This document shows positions 1-12,715 of a stretch of 64,000 nt of DNA, in pieces. The notes below the pieces were generated by a model, which was given only the letters and a program-made list of their open reading frames with translations, made no database searches and was not told the origin of the DNA. Location of the stretch: NCBI GenBank assembly GCA_025642075.2, contig JAODUO010001082.1, positions 1 through 64,000 on the forward strand, given 5' to 3'. Positions within the stretch are counted from its first letter, which is position 1. Every line of letters starts with the position of its first letter. Origin of the DNA: Ridgeia piscesae (lineage: Eukaryota; Annelida; Polychaeta; Sabellida; Siboglinidae). A program made the position numbers and the translations under genes.

Positions 1-1053
1 AATATCTTCTACCATAATGTTTAGTTCATTTTTTTTGTTTACTATGCTCCTTGCATTTAAACAAACACATTTATAACCAAATTCCGTAGGGTTTTCCCAA
101 AGGCTGTTCTTTGCTGATGTCTTTTTGCTATCTTTATCTATGCCTCTAGTATTTGGCTTCTCTGTGTATCCCCTGCGAAACTAGTTTAAAAGTTGCAACC
201 TGTTCCATTATTCATCGATCGAAGAAGGTTCTCGGAGAACACTGTTGCGCCTTTCCGCTTAGATGGAGGCCATCTCTCATAAACATGTCTTCTTTACCAA
301 CAAAATATCCCCACAAATCTACAAATCCAACTCCTTCTTCTTCGCACATCTGCTGTAATAGTCCGTTAATTGCCATCCTCTTGCAATTTCTAAATGTTGT
401 TCCCCTCATCACTGGCAAGATTCCTGAGAGTATGATCTGTTCAACTCTCGTCTTCTTCAGTGTCTCTACCAACTCTCTGTATCTCTTTACTATCCTGGTT
501 GTTCCATCCCTGTCTGCATTGTTCGTCCCTACATGTACTAATATAGACCCCCCTTGGCCATGCCCCAATACGTTCTCTACCCGTTCAGTCACATGCTCTA
601 TCCTAGCCCCCGGAAGACAAACAACAACATCTTCTCCTTTGTTAATGTCCTGTCTGTCTTTCGCAAAATGGAGTCTCCCATAAATACCCTTTCTGTTCTC
701 AATGCCCCCTCGATCACTGCTTCAGAGTAGCTCCTCCGTTTTGCATCTCCCTGGTTGCTGACTTTTCCCCCTGCCGCTTTCTCTGTTGTTCCTTTCTTTC
801 CGGTCTCTTTTCTTCCTGTCATCGTCCTTGTTATTGACTTCCGTTTGGTCACATCACCTCTCACTTCCTTTCTTCCATTCGTCTTACCTCCTGTCGCATC
901 TACTTCTCTCATCTCCTGTCCCCTTGTCCCTCCCTCCTTCTCTACTGTCACTTTCTCCCTGTCACCTTCCTGCATGTCATGTTTCCTGTTGTTTTTTCTC
1001 CATTTTGTTTTTTCTCCAAGATGTGAATGTACAAAACGATGTGATGTTGGCAA
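1..1053 (-). pseudogene. Decayed LINE: SGNH-esterase ORF and start of APE endonuclease
   Basis: Read on the minus strand, this is a non-LTR retrotransposon coding region that leaves the window at base 1. It opens with a charged Lys/Arg/Glu-rich segment (about residues 1-120 from 1053). SGNH/GDSL hydrolase signatures follow: GDSIL near 664-678 (block I, nucleophile Ser), VGTNN near 518-531 (block III, Asn) and DGLHLS near 257-274 (block V, Asp/His). The frame breaks near 645-655, because the GDSIL frame continues into a stop while DINKGED begins in another frame. It breaks again just after the HLSGK motif (about 240-255). A third frame then reads LNARSIVNKKNEL at 22-60, which matches the first motif of APE/EEP endonucleases of CR1/L2-type LINEs, with the conserved Asn. 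The known family role is RNA binding plus esterase (ORF1) and target-primed reverse transcription (ORF2). Two frameshifts make this copy inactive. The reverse transcriptase would lie left of the window. Confidence 0.8.
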
Positions 1054-1580
1054 TCAGTTTGTTCACTCGAAAATACTGCTGTGTTTTCTTTTCTCACTAA
1101 GTCGTTTGCAAAATCAGTCACTATTTTACACGTACCATTGTACCATTGCGTATGTCTGATGGCGGTTAATTATGTATAGCGAGGTCGAAACCAATCAGCG
1201 AGTTGTAAAATGCTAGACCGCAACTTCAGTTGTTCGTCTTGTGCACCTTTTTATCTAAAAATGGCATATTATGTGACAATAAGTTGATACGTAGTTGAAC
1301 AAATACTATATAATGTATGGTGAATATTGGTTCACTAGAAATTTGCATTTTAAACACGGAGGAAGTCAGAATGTACCTTTAATATGCTTCCATACTGGTG
1401 CATGCGCGCAGTCAGTTGCTGGTCTTCTCGCTAATTTGTTTGAATACACATACCTACTCAGTGACTATTTTGGCAATCTGCCAGGTTCTTACATGTGGCC
1501 ACATTCTTCCCAATCCGCCCCCGTTTCTCTCATTCCTTGCAATTCTCTCCATGCCTCCTCCCCCTGTAATTTCTTTCACC

Positions 1581-1581
<1 letters not shown>
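1054..1581. other. Unique sequence, possibly LINE 5' UTR
   Basis: No coding signal is visible. The first 200 bases directly precede the decayed LINE reading frame on the minus strand, so they could be its 5' untranslated region. I cannot find a target-site duplication or an element terminus to prove it. The rest is plain mixed-composition sequence leading into the CT array. Confidence 0.35.

Positions 1582-1674
<93 letters not shown>
1582..1674. repeat. (CT)n microsatellite
   Basis: Near-uninterrupted CT dinucleotides with a single CC interruption near 1630. The complementary strand is a pure GA tract. Confidence 0.95.
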
Positions 1675-1677
<3 letters not shown>

Positions 1678-2290
1678 TAAGCCTGTCCCTTCCTCCTTCC
1701 TTATCTCACACCCTCACTTCCTCCACTCTCCCTTCCGTACACTTCCCCCATCGTTTCTTCCCCTCCGTTCTCCCTTCTCCTTTCTTCATTGCATCCCTCC
1801 GTCCCTCCCCTCTCACTCACTTTTTCACACATTCACCCGGTCATTAATTCACTCATCCGCATGCTTGCTTGCTAACTCATTCATCCACTCACTCATTCAC
1901 TCATTTACACTTGCCCACTCGCTCATCCACTCAATCAACCACTCATTTACACTCACTGACTCTCACTTATTCAATCACTCATTCCCTCACTCACTTGCTC
2001 ATTTACTCATTCATTTCTTGCATCCGTGCCTCCCTCACTCTCCCACCGATCCCTTCCGTCTATCTGTCCTTCCTTCATTTATCCATTCCTTCCCACCTCC
2101 TCTCGCTCAGTTAATTTTTCTCTCAACCATTCATTCACGCCGTTTCTTCATCCATGCCTCCCCACCCTCCATCCCTCAATCCCCTCCCTCCTCCATCCAT
2201 ATCTACGTCTCTCCACCCATCTTTCCTTCCCTCCATTCAACCATCCACCTCTCTATCACACGAACTCACCGCTCTCTAACCTGCACTCAC
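1675..2290 (+). repeat. Degenerate pyrimidine-rich repeat (CTCA/TCAT-type)
   Basis: This stretch is strongly pyrimidine-biased. Between about 1820 and 2020 it carries degenerate tetramers (CTCA, TTCA, CATT), then CTCC/CATCC-rich sequence to about 2280. It looks like an old tetranucleotide array that has decayed. Open frames here translate to Ser/His/Leu/Pro-rich low-complexity peptides and are not credible genes. Confidence 0.7.
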
Positions 2291-3424
2291 AAAGGCGACA
2301 GTTAATTACCAGACAATACATGAAACAGATATATGCGACACACACACCTGCACGGGAATCTTAGCAGCCACATCGGCGGACAACTCGCGAGCGGATCGGG
2401 TTACGGCACGGATACCCGACCACAGCGCCGGCGGACCTGGCCACAGATTCATTAGCCATGAGCGCCCTCCTACCACTGTATCGGGTGGAACCTCTCTCGC
2501 GAGTCCGGATAGCTAACGTGTCCGCATGCAGACGACCACACCCTCATGTTCGCGTAATTCAAGCACGAGCTTTTTTGCTAACGCGTAAAACACGCGGCAG
2601 GTGTCAGGAAAAATAACGTTTTCTCCATCGATGTGTATGAAATCTGCTTTTAGAAACAATGAAATTGAAAGTGGTTTCCGTATCGACGCGTACCGTATCT
2701 GCGTGCAACAACAATCGTCGCTAAGTACGATTATTTTTATGTAGAAGTGAAAGCACAGTTCGTTTAAGCCTATGGGTAAAATCAACTATGTTGTTTGTAT
2801 AACATAAATTGCATTTTTAATATACAGTTGTCTCTGTGGTATGTACGTATCCAAACGTATCCGACGGTCTAGGTTTGCATAGGATTTAGTACTTTCCCCA
2901 AAATCCAATCTACACCAGAATCCGGAAAATCATTATACACTGTATTACCATAATCAATATCATTATAAGATATGTTATTTACAAATAAATTCATAACTAG
3001 GTTTATCTTTATGCATGCAATACGGTGCACATCAACTGTCTTTTTGTTTAATTATTATGGCAACAATTTTAATCATATTAAATATACACACTTTTTAAAA
3101 CGTCCTGCCCCGTAAAAAGCAATATGGTAACATTCGCTACGTAAAACAGTTTACACAAGAAGAATAAAAGAAGCTTGAATAACCCAACATTTCAAAATGC
3201 ACCGTTACCGCATAAACTATAACAATGATATCCACTTTCATAGCTATGCTTGTATGGAACATGTTTATGTTCTAAGGACTGCAACTCGATGCATCTTTGT
3301 CTTGCGCATACTTTCAAGCAATTATACAATTCCTAGTGACGACAAATTTACTTTAAGCAGTACAGAACATGTAAGCAATTTACCTCCAAAGGTTAGGAAT
3401 TATATTTAAGATAGCATTTACTAA
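2291..3424. other. Unique sequence without recognised features
   Basis: The first 250 bases are moderately GC-rich with several CpGs. From about 2800 the sequence becomes AT-rich. No reading frame resembles a known protein and no RNA gene is apparent. Confidence 0.6.
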
Positions 3425-3663
3425 AACAAATCTGTCTAAGTTCACTTTGTTCTGAATTATTTCCCGATTCAAAGCCAGACATTCAAATTACGGCTATTTT
3501 GTGAGAAAGATTGTTTTTCATGCAATTCCAGAAACATTATTTCAAGCACAAGTTGTGCAAGGGTACTAAAATAATACATTCTGCGTCCGAAATATATTAT
3601 TTCAGTCTCATACGAAAAACTGTACAGTTGTAGAAACGAATGAATGTGAAACCCTTGCATGAT

Positions 3664-3817
<154 letters not shown>

Positions 3818-3860
3818 TATATATAAATTTTATTTTAATTACATTATATGTATATTATGA

Positions 3861-3865
<5 letters not shown>

Positions 3866-3935
<70 letters not shown>
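3866..3935. repeat. (AT)n microsatellite
   Basis: Pure AT dinucleotides in the core of the 3.4-4.2 kb palindrome, bordered by short AT-rich degenerate sequence on both sides. Confidence 0.97.
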
Positions 3936-3941
<6 letters not shown>

Positions 3942-4239
3942 TAATTATTTATATATATAATGTGTGTGTGTTGTGTGTACATAATGCCAGGGTTTCACAT
4001 TCATTCGTTTCTACAACTGCACAGTTTTTCGTATGAGACTGAAATAATATATTTCGGACGCAGAATGTATTATTTTAGTACCCTTGCACAACTTGTGCTT
4101 GAAATAATGTTTCTGGAATTGCATGAAAAACAATCTTTCTCACACAATAGCCGTAATTTGAATGTCTGGCTTTGAATCGAAAAATAATTAAGAACAAAGT
4201 GAACTTAGAAAGATTTGTATATAAATTATATTTTAATTA

Positions 4240-4300
4240 TGTGTGTATGTGCGAGCGTATGTGTGTGTGCTTGCGTGCGTGCGTGCGTGCGTGTGTACCC
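4240..4300. repeat. GTGT/GTGC-type short array
   Basis: Imperfect GTGTATGTGCGAGC sequence leads into five GTGC tetramers. It lies immediately outside the right arm of the foldback and resembles the longer GTGC-derived arrays at 24.8-26.4 kb. Confidence 0.75.
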
Positions 4301-4377
4301 ACTTTTAATCTTACACTTTCACTCAAGCATGTGCGCGGTCAATTTGACTTATCATCCATGGATGTCATATACCGAAA

Positions 4378-4840
4378 CTAGTGGTCACTTCGATTGGTCA
4401 TCTCCCCCCTGACGTCCGACGTCACCCGTCCATCCTGTGTCCATCCTGTGTCCATCCTGTGTCCATCCTGTCCACCTGCTAGATAGCATCTACCCGCCGA
4501 CATCTGCGATTTCGATCGTTCAACAGACCCGGGGCTATCGGCTGTCTCCTGGGTCGAGATGCAGCCGAGTAATTTGGGACGTCGTCCACAGTGAGCGGCA
4601 CTAATTCGTCGACGGATCGACCGTCTTGTCACCTTCTTTGTCTGCGCCAGATTCTCCTCTCCCGATAACAACTCCTGACACCCGCTTCGTCCTGCGTCGT
4701 CGGAGCCGAGAGAGAGTCGATCGCCGCCGGCAGCAATGAAGTAACATTGATGGGTTACGCCGGGGTTGGCAGACGACACTGTGCGTCATCAACGGCGTCT
4801 GGCGCGCCAATTACCGAAGTATCGAAATATTCGCGCAGAC
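4378..4840. other. GC- and CpG-rich unique islet
   Basis: A locally GC-rich stretch with many CpG, TCGA and CGTC words. Open frames occur on the minus strand (4378-4779 and 4601-4810) but resemble no known family and overlap each other in different frames, so I do not call a gene. It could be an unmethylated or regulatory islet. Confidence 0.4.
4428..4475 (+). repeat. 11-bp minisatellite, about four copies
   Basis: Tandem copies of an 11-base unit (GTCCATCCTGT), the last one truncated. It sits inside the GC-rich islet. Confidence 0.9.
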
Positions 4841-7800
4841 GCGCACTCTTAGGTCACGTTGGCGGTTAATAATAATAATTAAGTTTGAGCGCTCGTTTAT
4901 TATGGATACGGGTTCATATCGGATGCATCGCTTTGAGTATGACGAACCGAACGGTTAGACGTTGTCGACGTGAACCATCCCGGAGTATTAATTCGAGTTT
5001 TATTGTAATGTGATTATTATGTTTACCATGTAAAATCCTCGGGGTGATTGCCAAGACGGTGGTGTAGTGGTCTACTTAGCGGTTTATTATGTTGTCATAA
5101 TATTATTATTAAGCACGAAAATGCCTACCAATCAAACAATCCAAATAGCATGGCTTCTAACCTGTTATAAACAACGTAGATCCTGAATGCACCGACGGAG
5201 TTTTAGTTTATTTTTACATTAAACAGATTAGGACAGAGATGTAACTATAACTAAACGTGTTTGTGCGTGATGATATTATAACATGTAACATGTATGTAAC
5301 ATGTGATTTTTAATTCGCCTTATCTTTAAGTAAGTAACTTAGTAAAATCCACAATGGTGGACGTGCAAACTTTGGATGACGCAACTGTAATTACATACGC
5401 GCTTACACTTTCTATAATGGCCGAACGAAACACACATTCGGTAAACTTTCAAACTGCAGCCACCCAATTCGACACGCGCGGTCAACTCATGCGCGAGTTG
5501 GCAATTTACGACCGACATAAAGCGGGTAACGAGAGTTGATTTAACGGCGATTTTTAACGCCGTTTCACGGCTGCCCATTCACAAACAGTTGCCTTTATGA
5601 TGTCGCCTACATTGCGACGACAAACGTCGGAACGATGCCACAACCATATCACCAGAATCACTCGGTGATCGCCGCTAAATGGCCGTTGGGCTGCAAGGGT
5701 ATCCGAGCAAGTGGCTTGACAACTAAACCATGGTGTGGAAGGACGAAATAACACGCGTAACGGGCTCCATTTTACGATCGTATCTCCCACTTCAATTAAG
5801 CTCCATCGTGGGGACGTATGTTTGCCTAAAGGCGCAGTTCCTTGCGACGAAATCGGAGCTCATGTTTTTCATCGTACTCATCTTTGGCGAACGTTGAACT
5901 GATAAAGAAAACGTTTAAATTAAACAGAACACAATACCAGAGCGAAGGCAATACGAATAGTATAAAGATTAAATCTGGCAAGTATGGTTTCTGCTATCTC
6001 GCAAAATACCTGTAATCTGTAGGTATGCCTCCTTGTGTAAATTTAAGAAAAACAAAAAACAAAAATCTATTCGAGCGACAATGTTAAAATTGTAGTGCAT
6101 ATGTCTTTGACTATGAGCTGATATTCATACATTTCTATTTAGATAATTGTCAGCAAAGAGCCACGGCGAATGTGTATAGAGATAAAATAAATGCTCATTG
6201 ACCACCCTTGGTTACAAGATAGGTGGGACGAGTTATAGTTCCACGACAGTAATTATCCAACCGTGAAGGCGTCCGTACATAGACGCTACGTTCCGCAGAG
6301 AGCAAGAATGTCTACCCCGCTTTTATAATCTACTTCTGGTTTACTTTTTGTTGGAACTACTGTGTTCCTGTTGCGGTGCCAACACTTTGCTTCGTAGCCC
6401 AATTCGTTCACTAGTAATGTTAGTTGTTAGCTAATGTTGAAAAATTGACAATACTGTCGGCTTGTAAAACCTTACCGTTATAAATTTTCATATCCACCTT
6501 TGCTTCCTGGAAGTTGCACTATTGCTATTATTATTATTACTACCATCGTCATCATCATGTTATTATTATTAAAGGTGCCATGATTTGAGATAGAAATATA
6601 GCAATCGAATCTTGCGTTATGGTCTTCTCGGTTGTGTTGCCACCTCGCAGTTATCGTTGTTCAAATTTAGTTCCGAATTATTTCTGCTACAGTGTAATGA
6701 TAGGAAATTGATCTGGCTAACACATTAGACACCCCGTCATTTTGGTCACTTAGTCACTCCGAACTGTAATCTTTACAATGATCACCCACCGTGTTGCATC
6801 TCCAGTTGTGATTTCATCAACATCAATTATCCTAGTAATTAATTCGGTTACAAAGTGGAGTGAGACAAAAGGGGCGAATTAAAAAATAAATTAAACCATT
6901 GTTTATCATGACGAATAAAAGCAGACTTCTAGTATTTCAGCGCAACTATCATCAAATCCATGCGAAATAGATTTGCTAAGCCTCGATTGGCCGTTTCTGA
7001 AATCATGTTACGATACTGTTAAACACAAGGATAACGCACCTTCCTGAAAGCGTCAACGAAAAACATATTATATACTCTCAAGTTCAGAGAAGATGCAGTT
7101 CGACGGTGTGCATACATATATGTGGCATCTCGCTAAAAATCACGTGACTTCCGGTATTCAGCGAATAATAACCCATCGGACTTGCGAATCAGAATTAATG
7201 TCCGCTGCGGCAACATCGGATCGTTACAAAACGTTTTTGTGTCGAATATTGTAGAGAGCACAGGCTATACGATATCAGTTCCACGAGCTGGCAATCAGTA
7301 CATAGACGACACTTGTGCACAATGATTAGCGTTCATGTTCGGATTACCAGTAGCGGTGTCAGAATAACGTTACACTGCTTAACCAAGTCTCTAATACCAA
7401 ACCAATGCACCACAAAGACACATTTAGTAACTGATCTTGCTGTGATACGTGGAAAGACAACACCAAATGAAAAAGACGAGAAACAGATTTGTGATCTTCA
7501 CAGCTTGGATCATTCCTACGTCAAACAGCGAACTATTGGGACCAGTTCACTCATATAACAATCTTATGTGAGCTCGTAAGCTTGATTGTGGCCTTTAAAA
7601 TCCCCGGACATTAAACACTATGATTAGTTTGCATTCTAGACGGACCGTAGTGTGAATCATCCTGAACAAATTAGATGCAAAACCAGACGAAGATTGGGTG
7701 AAGGGAAAATTGCATATTACGGATTAAACGTTATATTTTGTTGTGTCATTCACGATAAGGTACCTGACTAAGTGTGGACATGGCAGAAGACGTGACGGTG

Positions 7801-7987
7801 TGTTACTTCAATGAAAATCCCTGTAATTATTTTACTTCACTTACACAGGTGGTCAAGGACCACTAACTGCCGATGTAGTGATGGATTTTATACATATACA
7901 TGCAATATAACAAAATTTACTTTTTAAGTTGTGTATGTATTTATGAAAATATATGTATGTGTTTATGTATGTATGTTCGTACGTATA

Positions 7988-7991
<4 letters not shown>
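4841..7991. other. Long unique stretch, no gene supported
   Basis: Mixed-composition sequence with short open frames only (for example 5354-5539 and 7313-7558), none resembling known proteins. A TGGTGTAGTGGTCTA string at 5070-5084 resembles a tRNA A box but has no partner B box. A short ATT/ATC trinucleotide run lies at about 6527-6572. Otherwise I see nothing. Confidence 0.6.

Positions 7992-8039
<48 letters not shown>
7992..8039. repeat. (AT)n microsatellite
   Basis: Pure AT dinucleotides 90 bases upstream of an ATGT array, with TATG-rich transitional sequence between them. Confidence 0.97.
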
Positions 8040-8043
<4 letters not shown>

Positions 8044-8126
8044 TGTTTGTATAATACGTCGAATATGTATGCTTGTGTGTATAATGTGTATGTATTATGT
8101 ATGTTTGTATGTATACTGTGTGTATG

Positions 8127-8245
8127 CATGTATGTATGTATGTATGTATGTATGTATGTATGTATGTATGTATGTATGTATGTATGTATGTATGTATGTA
8201 TGTATGTATGTATGTATGTATGTATGTATGTATGTATGTATGTAT
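8127..8245. repeat. (ATGT)n microsatellite
   Basis: About 30 uninterrupted ATGT tetramers. The same unit, or its complement ACAT, recurs at 24.8, 43.3, 44.8, 47.1, 48.0-48.7 and 60.8 kb. Confidence 0.98.
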
Positions 8246-8815
8246 AGTGACTACGCAAGGAAAAAAGACACGTATTTGTATTTTCTATGTCATCGAAAGG
8301 GGGTAAGTTATGCATATATAATATGTTTAACCTTTCATTTTAGTGCTTCGTGAATCATTCATACTTAAGCGATCGAATTTCACAATAAACCTTATGTTAG
8401 CCATAACAATGACATTGGGGTCACAGTTGGCTTTGTTAACGACAGCAGTACAATTTAATACATTCGTTATCAACGAAACGTCGTAGTTCAGCGTGATTTA
8501 TCATCATTCATACTGGAACAATGAGTTCATCTCGACACATCTCCATTCATATACGAACAATAAGACGTTGTGACTTGGACGTGTTGAGTCGTTAATCGAA
8601 CTGATAACGGCGGAATACACACTGATAAGATCGACGGGCGATCGAACAAGTTACGGTTCGTTTCTGTGTCACTAAAACGTGAAACCGCGACACACGGACA
8701 AGGTTCCTTCAGTGCTGTTGTCCTCGGTTTACCGGATGCCTAGAATGTTAACGACCGGGAGACACTGATAAGAGAACAACACTATTTGAGCCGGCAATAT
8801 TGGTGACGTAATATC
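8246..8815. other. Unique sequence without recognised features
   Basis: Mixed composition, several CpGs, no reading frame of note and no RNA gene found. Confidence 0.6.
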
Positions 8816-9020
8816 GGGGAATCCTTTGTTTCCCCCACTCTCTCCATTCCCTGCCTCCCTCTCTCGTTCCCTCTCTCTCTCTCTCTCTCTTCCCTCTCTC
8901 CGTCCGTTCATGGGTCCCTCCACCTCTCCCTCTATCGTGTTTTCCGTTATCTTTCCATCTCTATCCCTCCCTTCTCTCATTCTCTCTTCTAAATCTTCCC
9001 AATCGCTCTCCTCCATCTTC
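8816..9020 (+). repeat. Polypyrimidine tract with (CT)n core
   Basis: Pyrimidine-rich CCCTCTC/TCTC sequence with a near-pure CT run at about 8868-8892. The frames over it are Ser/Leu/Pro or Arg/Glu low complexity. Confidence 0.8.
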
Positions 9021-9317
9021 GTGCCTCTCTTAATCCTCATCTTCCTCCCACTTTGTGTCTTTGTGGGGTGATCATTGGAAATACCCTTTTTGGACAGCTA
9101 CTTGTATGTATACTGATGGCCTCCGTGTGGAGTGGTGTTGATACCCCTATTGCCCTTCATACTTCCGGTGGAGACTATGGTTAATTATGGTAGATAGCGT
9201 TATTACATCTCTTAGTATACGGCAGAAGCAATGGTAGTTTGATGACGCTAAAGTGAGAGAAACATCGGGTCTCTTCTGGAATATGCCATGCAGGTGTTTT
9301 GTGGATTGCAAATACAG

Positions 9318-10526
9318 TGATCAAACATAAACGTTCCATTGTATGACTATGTAGATGACGGTACATTATTTGAGATATGCGGTATAAAGGATGTATCTGT
9401 TATACAAGAGTCGGTTGATGTTGCTGCTAAGTGGACAGAACAGAATGACATGAACATTAATTCGGAAAAATCTAAAGAATTAATCATTAATGTTTTACAA
9501 GATGGCAATTTCAAAAGCACTATCCCGAAGAAAAACATTGACGTGAGGGATGTAGAACATGTTTGTCATGCCAAACTGTTAGGTGTGCCCATTTCTCAGG
9601 ATATGATGTAGAATAAACACGTGGAAAATATTGTGAAAAAGGGCGGGGAAAAACGATTGTACATGTTATATCAGCTAAAGCGTGCAGTAATTACACAGAA
9701 ATCACGTCAATGTTGTGAGAACGGATTTAGGGTATGCATGACCTGTATGGCACATTGATTTGCCCCAAAACATATCTGACAATATCGAAATTATGCAGGA
9801 AAAGGCATTAATATGTATTTTCCTGGATTGGGTTACGCTGAGATACTCAGGTGTGTTAACCTAGATACGTTAAAAATAAGACGGGACAGCCTTTGTCAAA
9901 AATATTTTGATAAAATTAAAGTCGGCACACACAGGTTAAACCATCTACGGCATGACAAAAGGCATACCAAATATGACTGAAGGAAATGTGTACCCACTAC
10001 CAGTAACCAGAACGAATAGATGCCGTTGTGGCGCTTATATTTTTCCGGCGTTATGAACGTTCCCATTGACGTTTCTGCGCATGCTCGATATATTATGTAA
10101 AATCATCAATGTGCAGCGAAAAGACAAAGCATTTATGGTATAAATATTATGGGTTGTTCGTTAGGATGTATATAACCTCTCAGCAAAGTTATTTGTCGCA
10201 AATTAACACGATGCATATTTTGATAGCAAGCGTAAATCACGTGACAGTAGTGCGCCATAATCCGTGACAGTGATATATAAAAACGTAATATTTTATTGCA
10301 TTGAACGACATTTTAAGAAACTCTTCACAGTAATCATCACAGGAGAGTTAACGAACAGCTCGTGGCATTTATACCGAAAATGCTTTGTTGTTTCGCTGGA
10401 CATTGATGATTTAACATTTATTGCGCACGCGCAGAAACGTCAATCGGAACGTTTTTAACGACCGGAAAAATGTAAGCGCGACATCGTAACACGTTTCTAT
10501 CGTGGGGATTATACAATTGCCAGTAA
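9318..10526 (+). pseudogene. 3' fragment of a CR1/Jockey-like LINE (reverse transcriptase C-terminus)
   Basis: The fragment begins around the reverse transcriptase catalytic motif YDYVDDGTLFEI (9342-9377). AAKWTEQNDMNINSEK (palm) follows, then AKLLGVPIS (9576-9602, thumb junction). In the same frame, past a stop at 9609, come NKHVENIVKKGG, RLYMLYQLKRA, INMYFPGLGYAEI and LDTLKIRRDSLCQKYFDKI, with further stops at about 9757, 9778 and 9979. After a +1 shift it reads YPLPVTRTNRCR up to 10026. It resumes beyond a nested element as RNTFLSWGLYNCQ and the natural stop at 10524-10526. This order and wording are typical of the C-terminus of LINE ORF2. The copy is 5'-truncated, carries several stops and a frameshift, and is dead. 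About 150 bases of AT-rich sequence after 10526 may be its 3' UTR. Confidence 0.87.
10027..10484. mobile_element. Foldback/MITE element nested in LINE ORF2
   Basis: The two ends are inverted repeats. The left starts TGTGGCGCTTATATTTTTCC. The right end, reverse-complemented, starts TGTCGCGCTTACATTTTTCC. The match continues inward through CATGCGCAGAAACGTCAAT, the tract containing CATTGATGAT, and ATTTATACC, giving well-matched arms of about 130 bp. A weaker match continues almost to the centre near 10258. No transposase is encoded, so it is non-autonomous. It interrupts the LINE codons for Asn-Arg-Cys-Arg and Arg-Asn-Thr. CGT stands on both sides (10024-10026 and 10485-10487), which would be a 3-bp target duplication. 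The superfamily is not determined. Confidence 0.88.
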
Positions 10527-12715
10527 ACGCGGCACGGCAGAATACAGTAGATTAATACATGTCAATGTATTTATATTCTATGATGTTTTTATGCGTTAAT
10601 TTTATTTTATTGCATAATGTGAATTCATTTCAGTTGAGTTGCTAATAATGTTTTTGTTATTATTATGTCATTGTGTAAAAAGAGGCAATCCAGTGCATGA
10701 CCTTTGACACTTTATGGTTCGTGTTCATATCTTCAATGATTCGCAGTTGAAATACATCGTAATGTGTCACAAAGAACATGACTTTTTACATCTTACTTAC
10801 ACAACGCATGTTATTGCTTCTAGGTGCATGTATATTCTTTACACCGTGTGTCGTTCAATTTTCGTTGTTCAATGTCACATATAATATACCCTAAGGAAAC
10901 CCTGATGGTTTCCGACACCCGGGTTACATGCACAACAATGTGAATGACCCTTTAGGTCAATTTGGATGCATTCCAACTCATATCAGATGGCCATGTCAAA
11001 ACTGTAACAATTAGTTCAGCTGTGTAAAATGGCCGCCGACAACTTCCGGTCGCCGGTGGAGACATTCTGATAGAGATCATCCGCGCAGACGACACTGTCG
11101 CCTCGTTTCCACCCACTCGTATATCAACATATAGGGTCTTTGTAGTGCTTATTACTTCCGCCGACAACAAAATCAATCCGGATTTTAATCGTAATGTGTT
11201 CAAATGGTTTTAGATGTAGCCAGTGTTGATGCATATGGCTAGACCTAGTTCATGGATGTAAACGGCATCCACTATAATTATTATAATCTTTGCAAACACA
11301 GGTTCGTCTTTCACATTCCCAATAGTTTCCCTGTGTATCAGAGGATCCATACTATTATCTACGCCAATCGTTTTACAGCTCCATAGTTTGCATAGTCCGA
11401 TCATTATTGTGTGGCTTTAAAGAAGCACATAGATTAGTTAACCAGTATAGGTGTATATGCTTGATTTGAATGTCTAACTCCGAATATCATATTTACTTTA
11501 TATGTGGACCTGTAAGATCACTATTCATAAGAATATAATGGTCAACGTGTTTATGCATTGTGTTGTGCAGGGGAAAAAATGAAGGTTAATATGTCATAAC
11601 AGTTTTTCTATATACTACATTACGTTACTATTCAAATGATACGTTTTTTGCTTTTTAGTATTTTCACTGAGTTTAGTTTGTATGGCCTTATAATGTTAAC
11701 AAACAATACCTGTTTTTGTGTTAGCACGACACAATACTAAACAATTAACCTCGAATTTCTCCATGGACAAATGTCATGCTTCGTATGGTAATGGTACACT
11801 TTCTCAGAACTAACCGAGAAGGGAACGAATATAAGATTCACTTACTCGATTATCTGTCCTACAGCCGTGGGGCTTGGAGATTCAGAAAGACCAAGCACTT
11901 TTCACAGAATATGTACTTCTCACGTTTCTATTAGTTTTTGTTTTCCTTGCTGGTAAATTTCGCCGGGACAACCCGACCCCCGGTAACTCAAACGGAACAG
12001 GGGGTTAAGAGTTGTATGTCTGTCTTTTGCCACATGACCCAAATCGTACTAAATAAACCGAACCACAGAACAACAGGAAGTCGCATAACATCAGAGCTTG
12101 TATCTTGGCTTGGACTGTCTTTCTGTTATCGCCAACATGTGGTAGCGTTCTTGGACGGCAGATATGGTATCTGATACACGTCGCCTACTGCAACGTCGTG
12201 TATGTCGCTAGCTGACCCTGGCGTACCCAATGTAGTAACAATGGCATTGTGTTCAATGAATAAACTGTAGTATATAGTATCTGTTCATATACGGTGATTT
12301 GTAGGGTACCGTATCTGCAATATATACTATGATACAGACAATTGCCAAGATCATAGAATGGGTGATTAAAAATAATTAAAATATACTTCAAATGAAATAT
12401 ACATTGATGTTGTAATATAATATTATTTATTTACTTACTGTCTAAGTTCGTATTTACTAATGTCAGTTAATAATTTTTATGAAAAATCAAACGTATTTTT
12501 GCACTTCAAAATTTACATTATATAAATGTAATTAATGATTCTTTAGACAGGTTACATACACATTTTTATAGTTTTTATTTAAAGTAACTTGTAAACTTTG
12601 TAGAGATTGTGAGTTTATTTAGTAATTTTATACAATTGTGTTGTCTTGTTTATGCTGTGAAATGCAATGAATATTTTAACATTAGATCATATAATATATT
12701 AAGTTATATCAGACA
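10527..12715. other. LINE 3' flank then unique sequence
   Basis: The first 150 bases are AT-rich and probably the LINE 3' UTR. The remainder is unique, with a more CpG-rich patch at about 10960-11140 that carries AAAATGGCCGCC at 11026-11037 (YY1-like core). Short open frames (10952-11203 minus and 11938-12174 plus) resemble nothing I know. From 12380 to 12700 it is AT-rich. Confidence 0.55.

Noticed and set aside
153..1159. Plus-strand frames of 104-176 residues opposite the LINE
   Set aside because: They are antisense shadows of the minus-strand esterase and endonuclease region, which has clear motifs.
5041..5110. tRNA- or SINE-like A box (TGGTGTAGTGGTCTA)
   Set aside because: No B box at the right distance and no cloverleaf pairing was found.
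7992..8353. Open frames over the AT/ATGT arrays (Tyr-Ile, Met-Tyr-Val-Cys)
   Set aside because: Tetranucleotide repeats read in three phases. Not coding.
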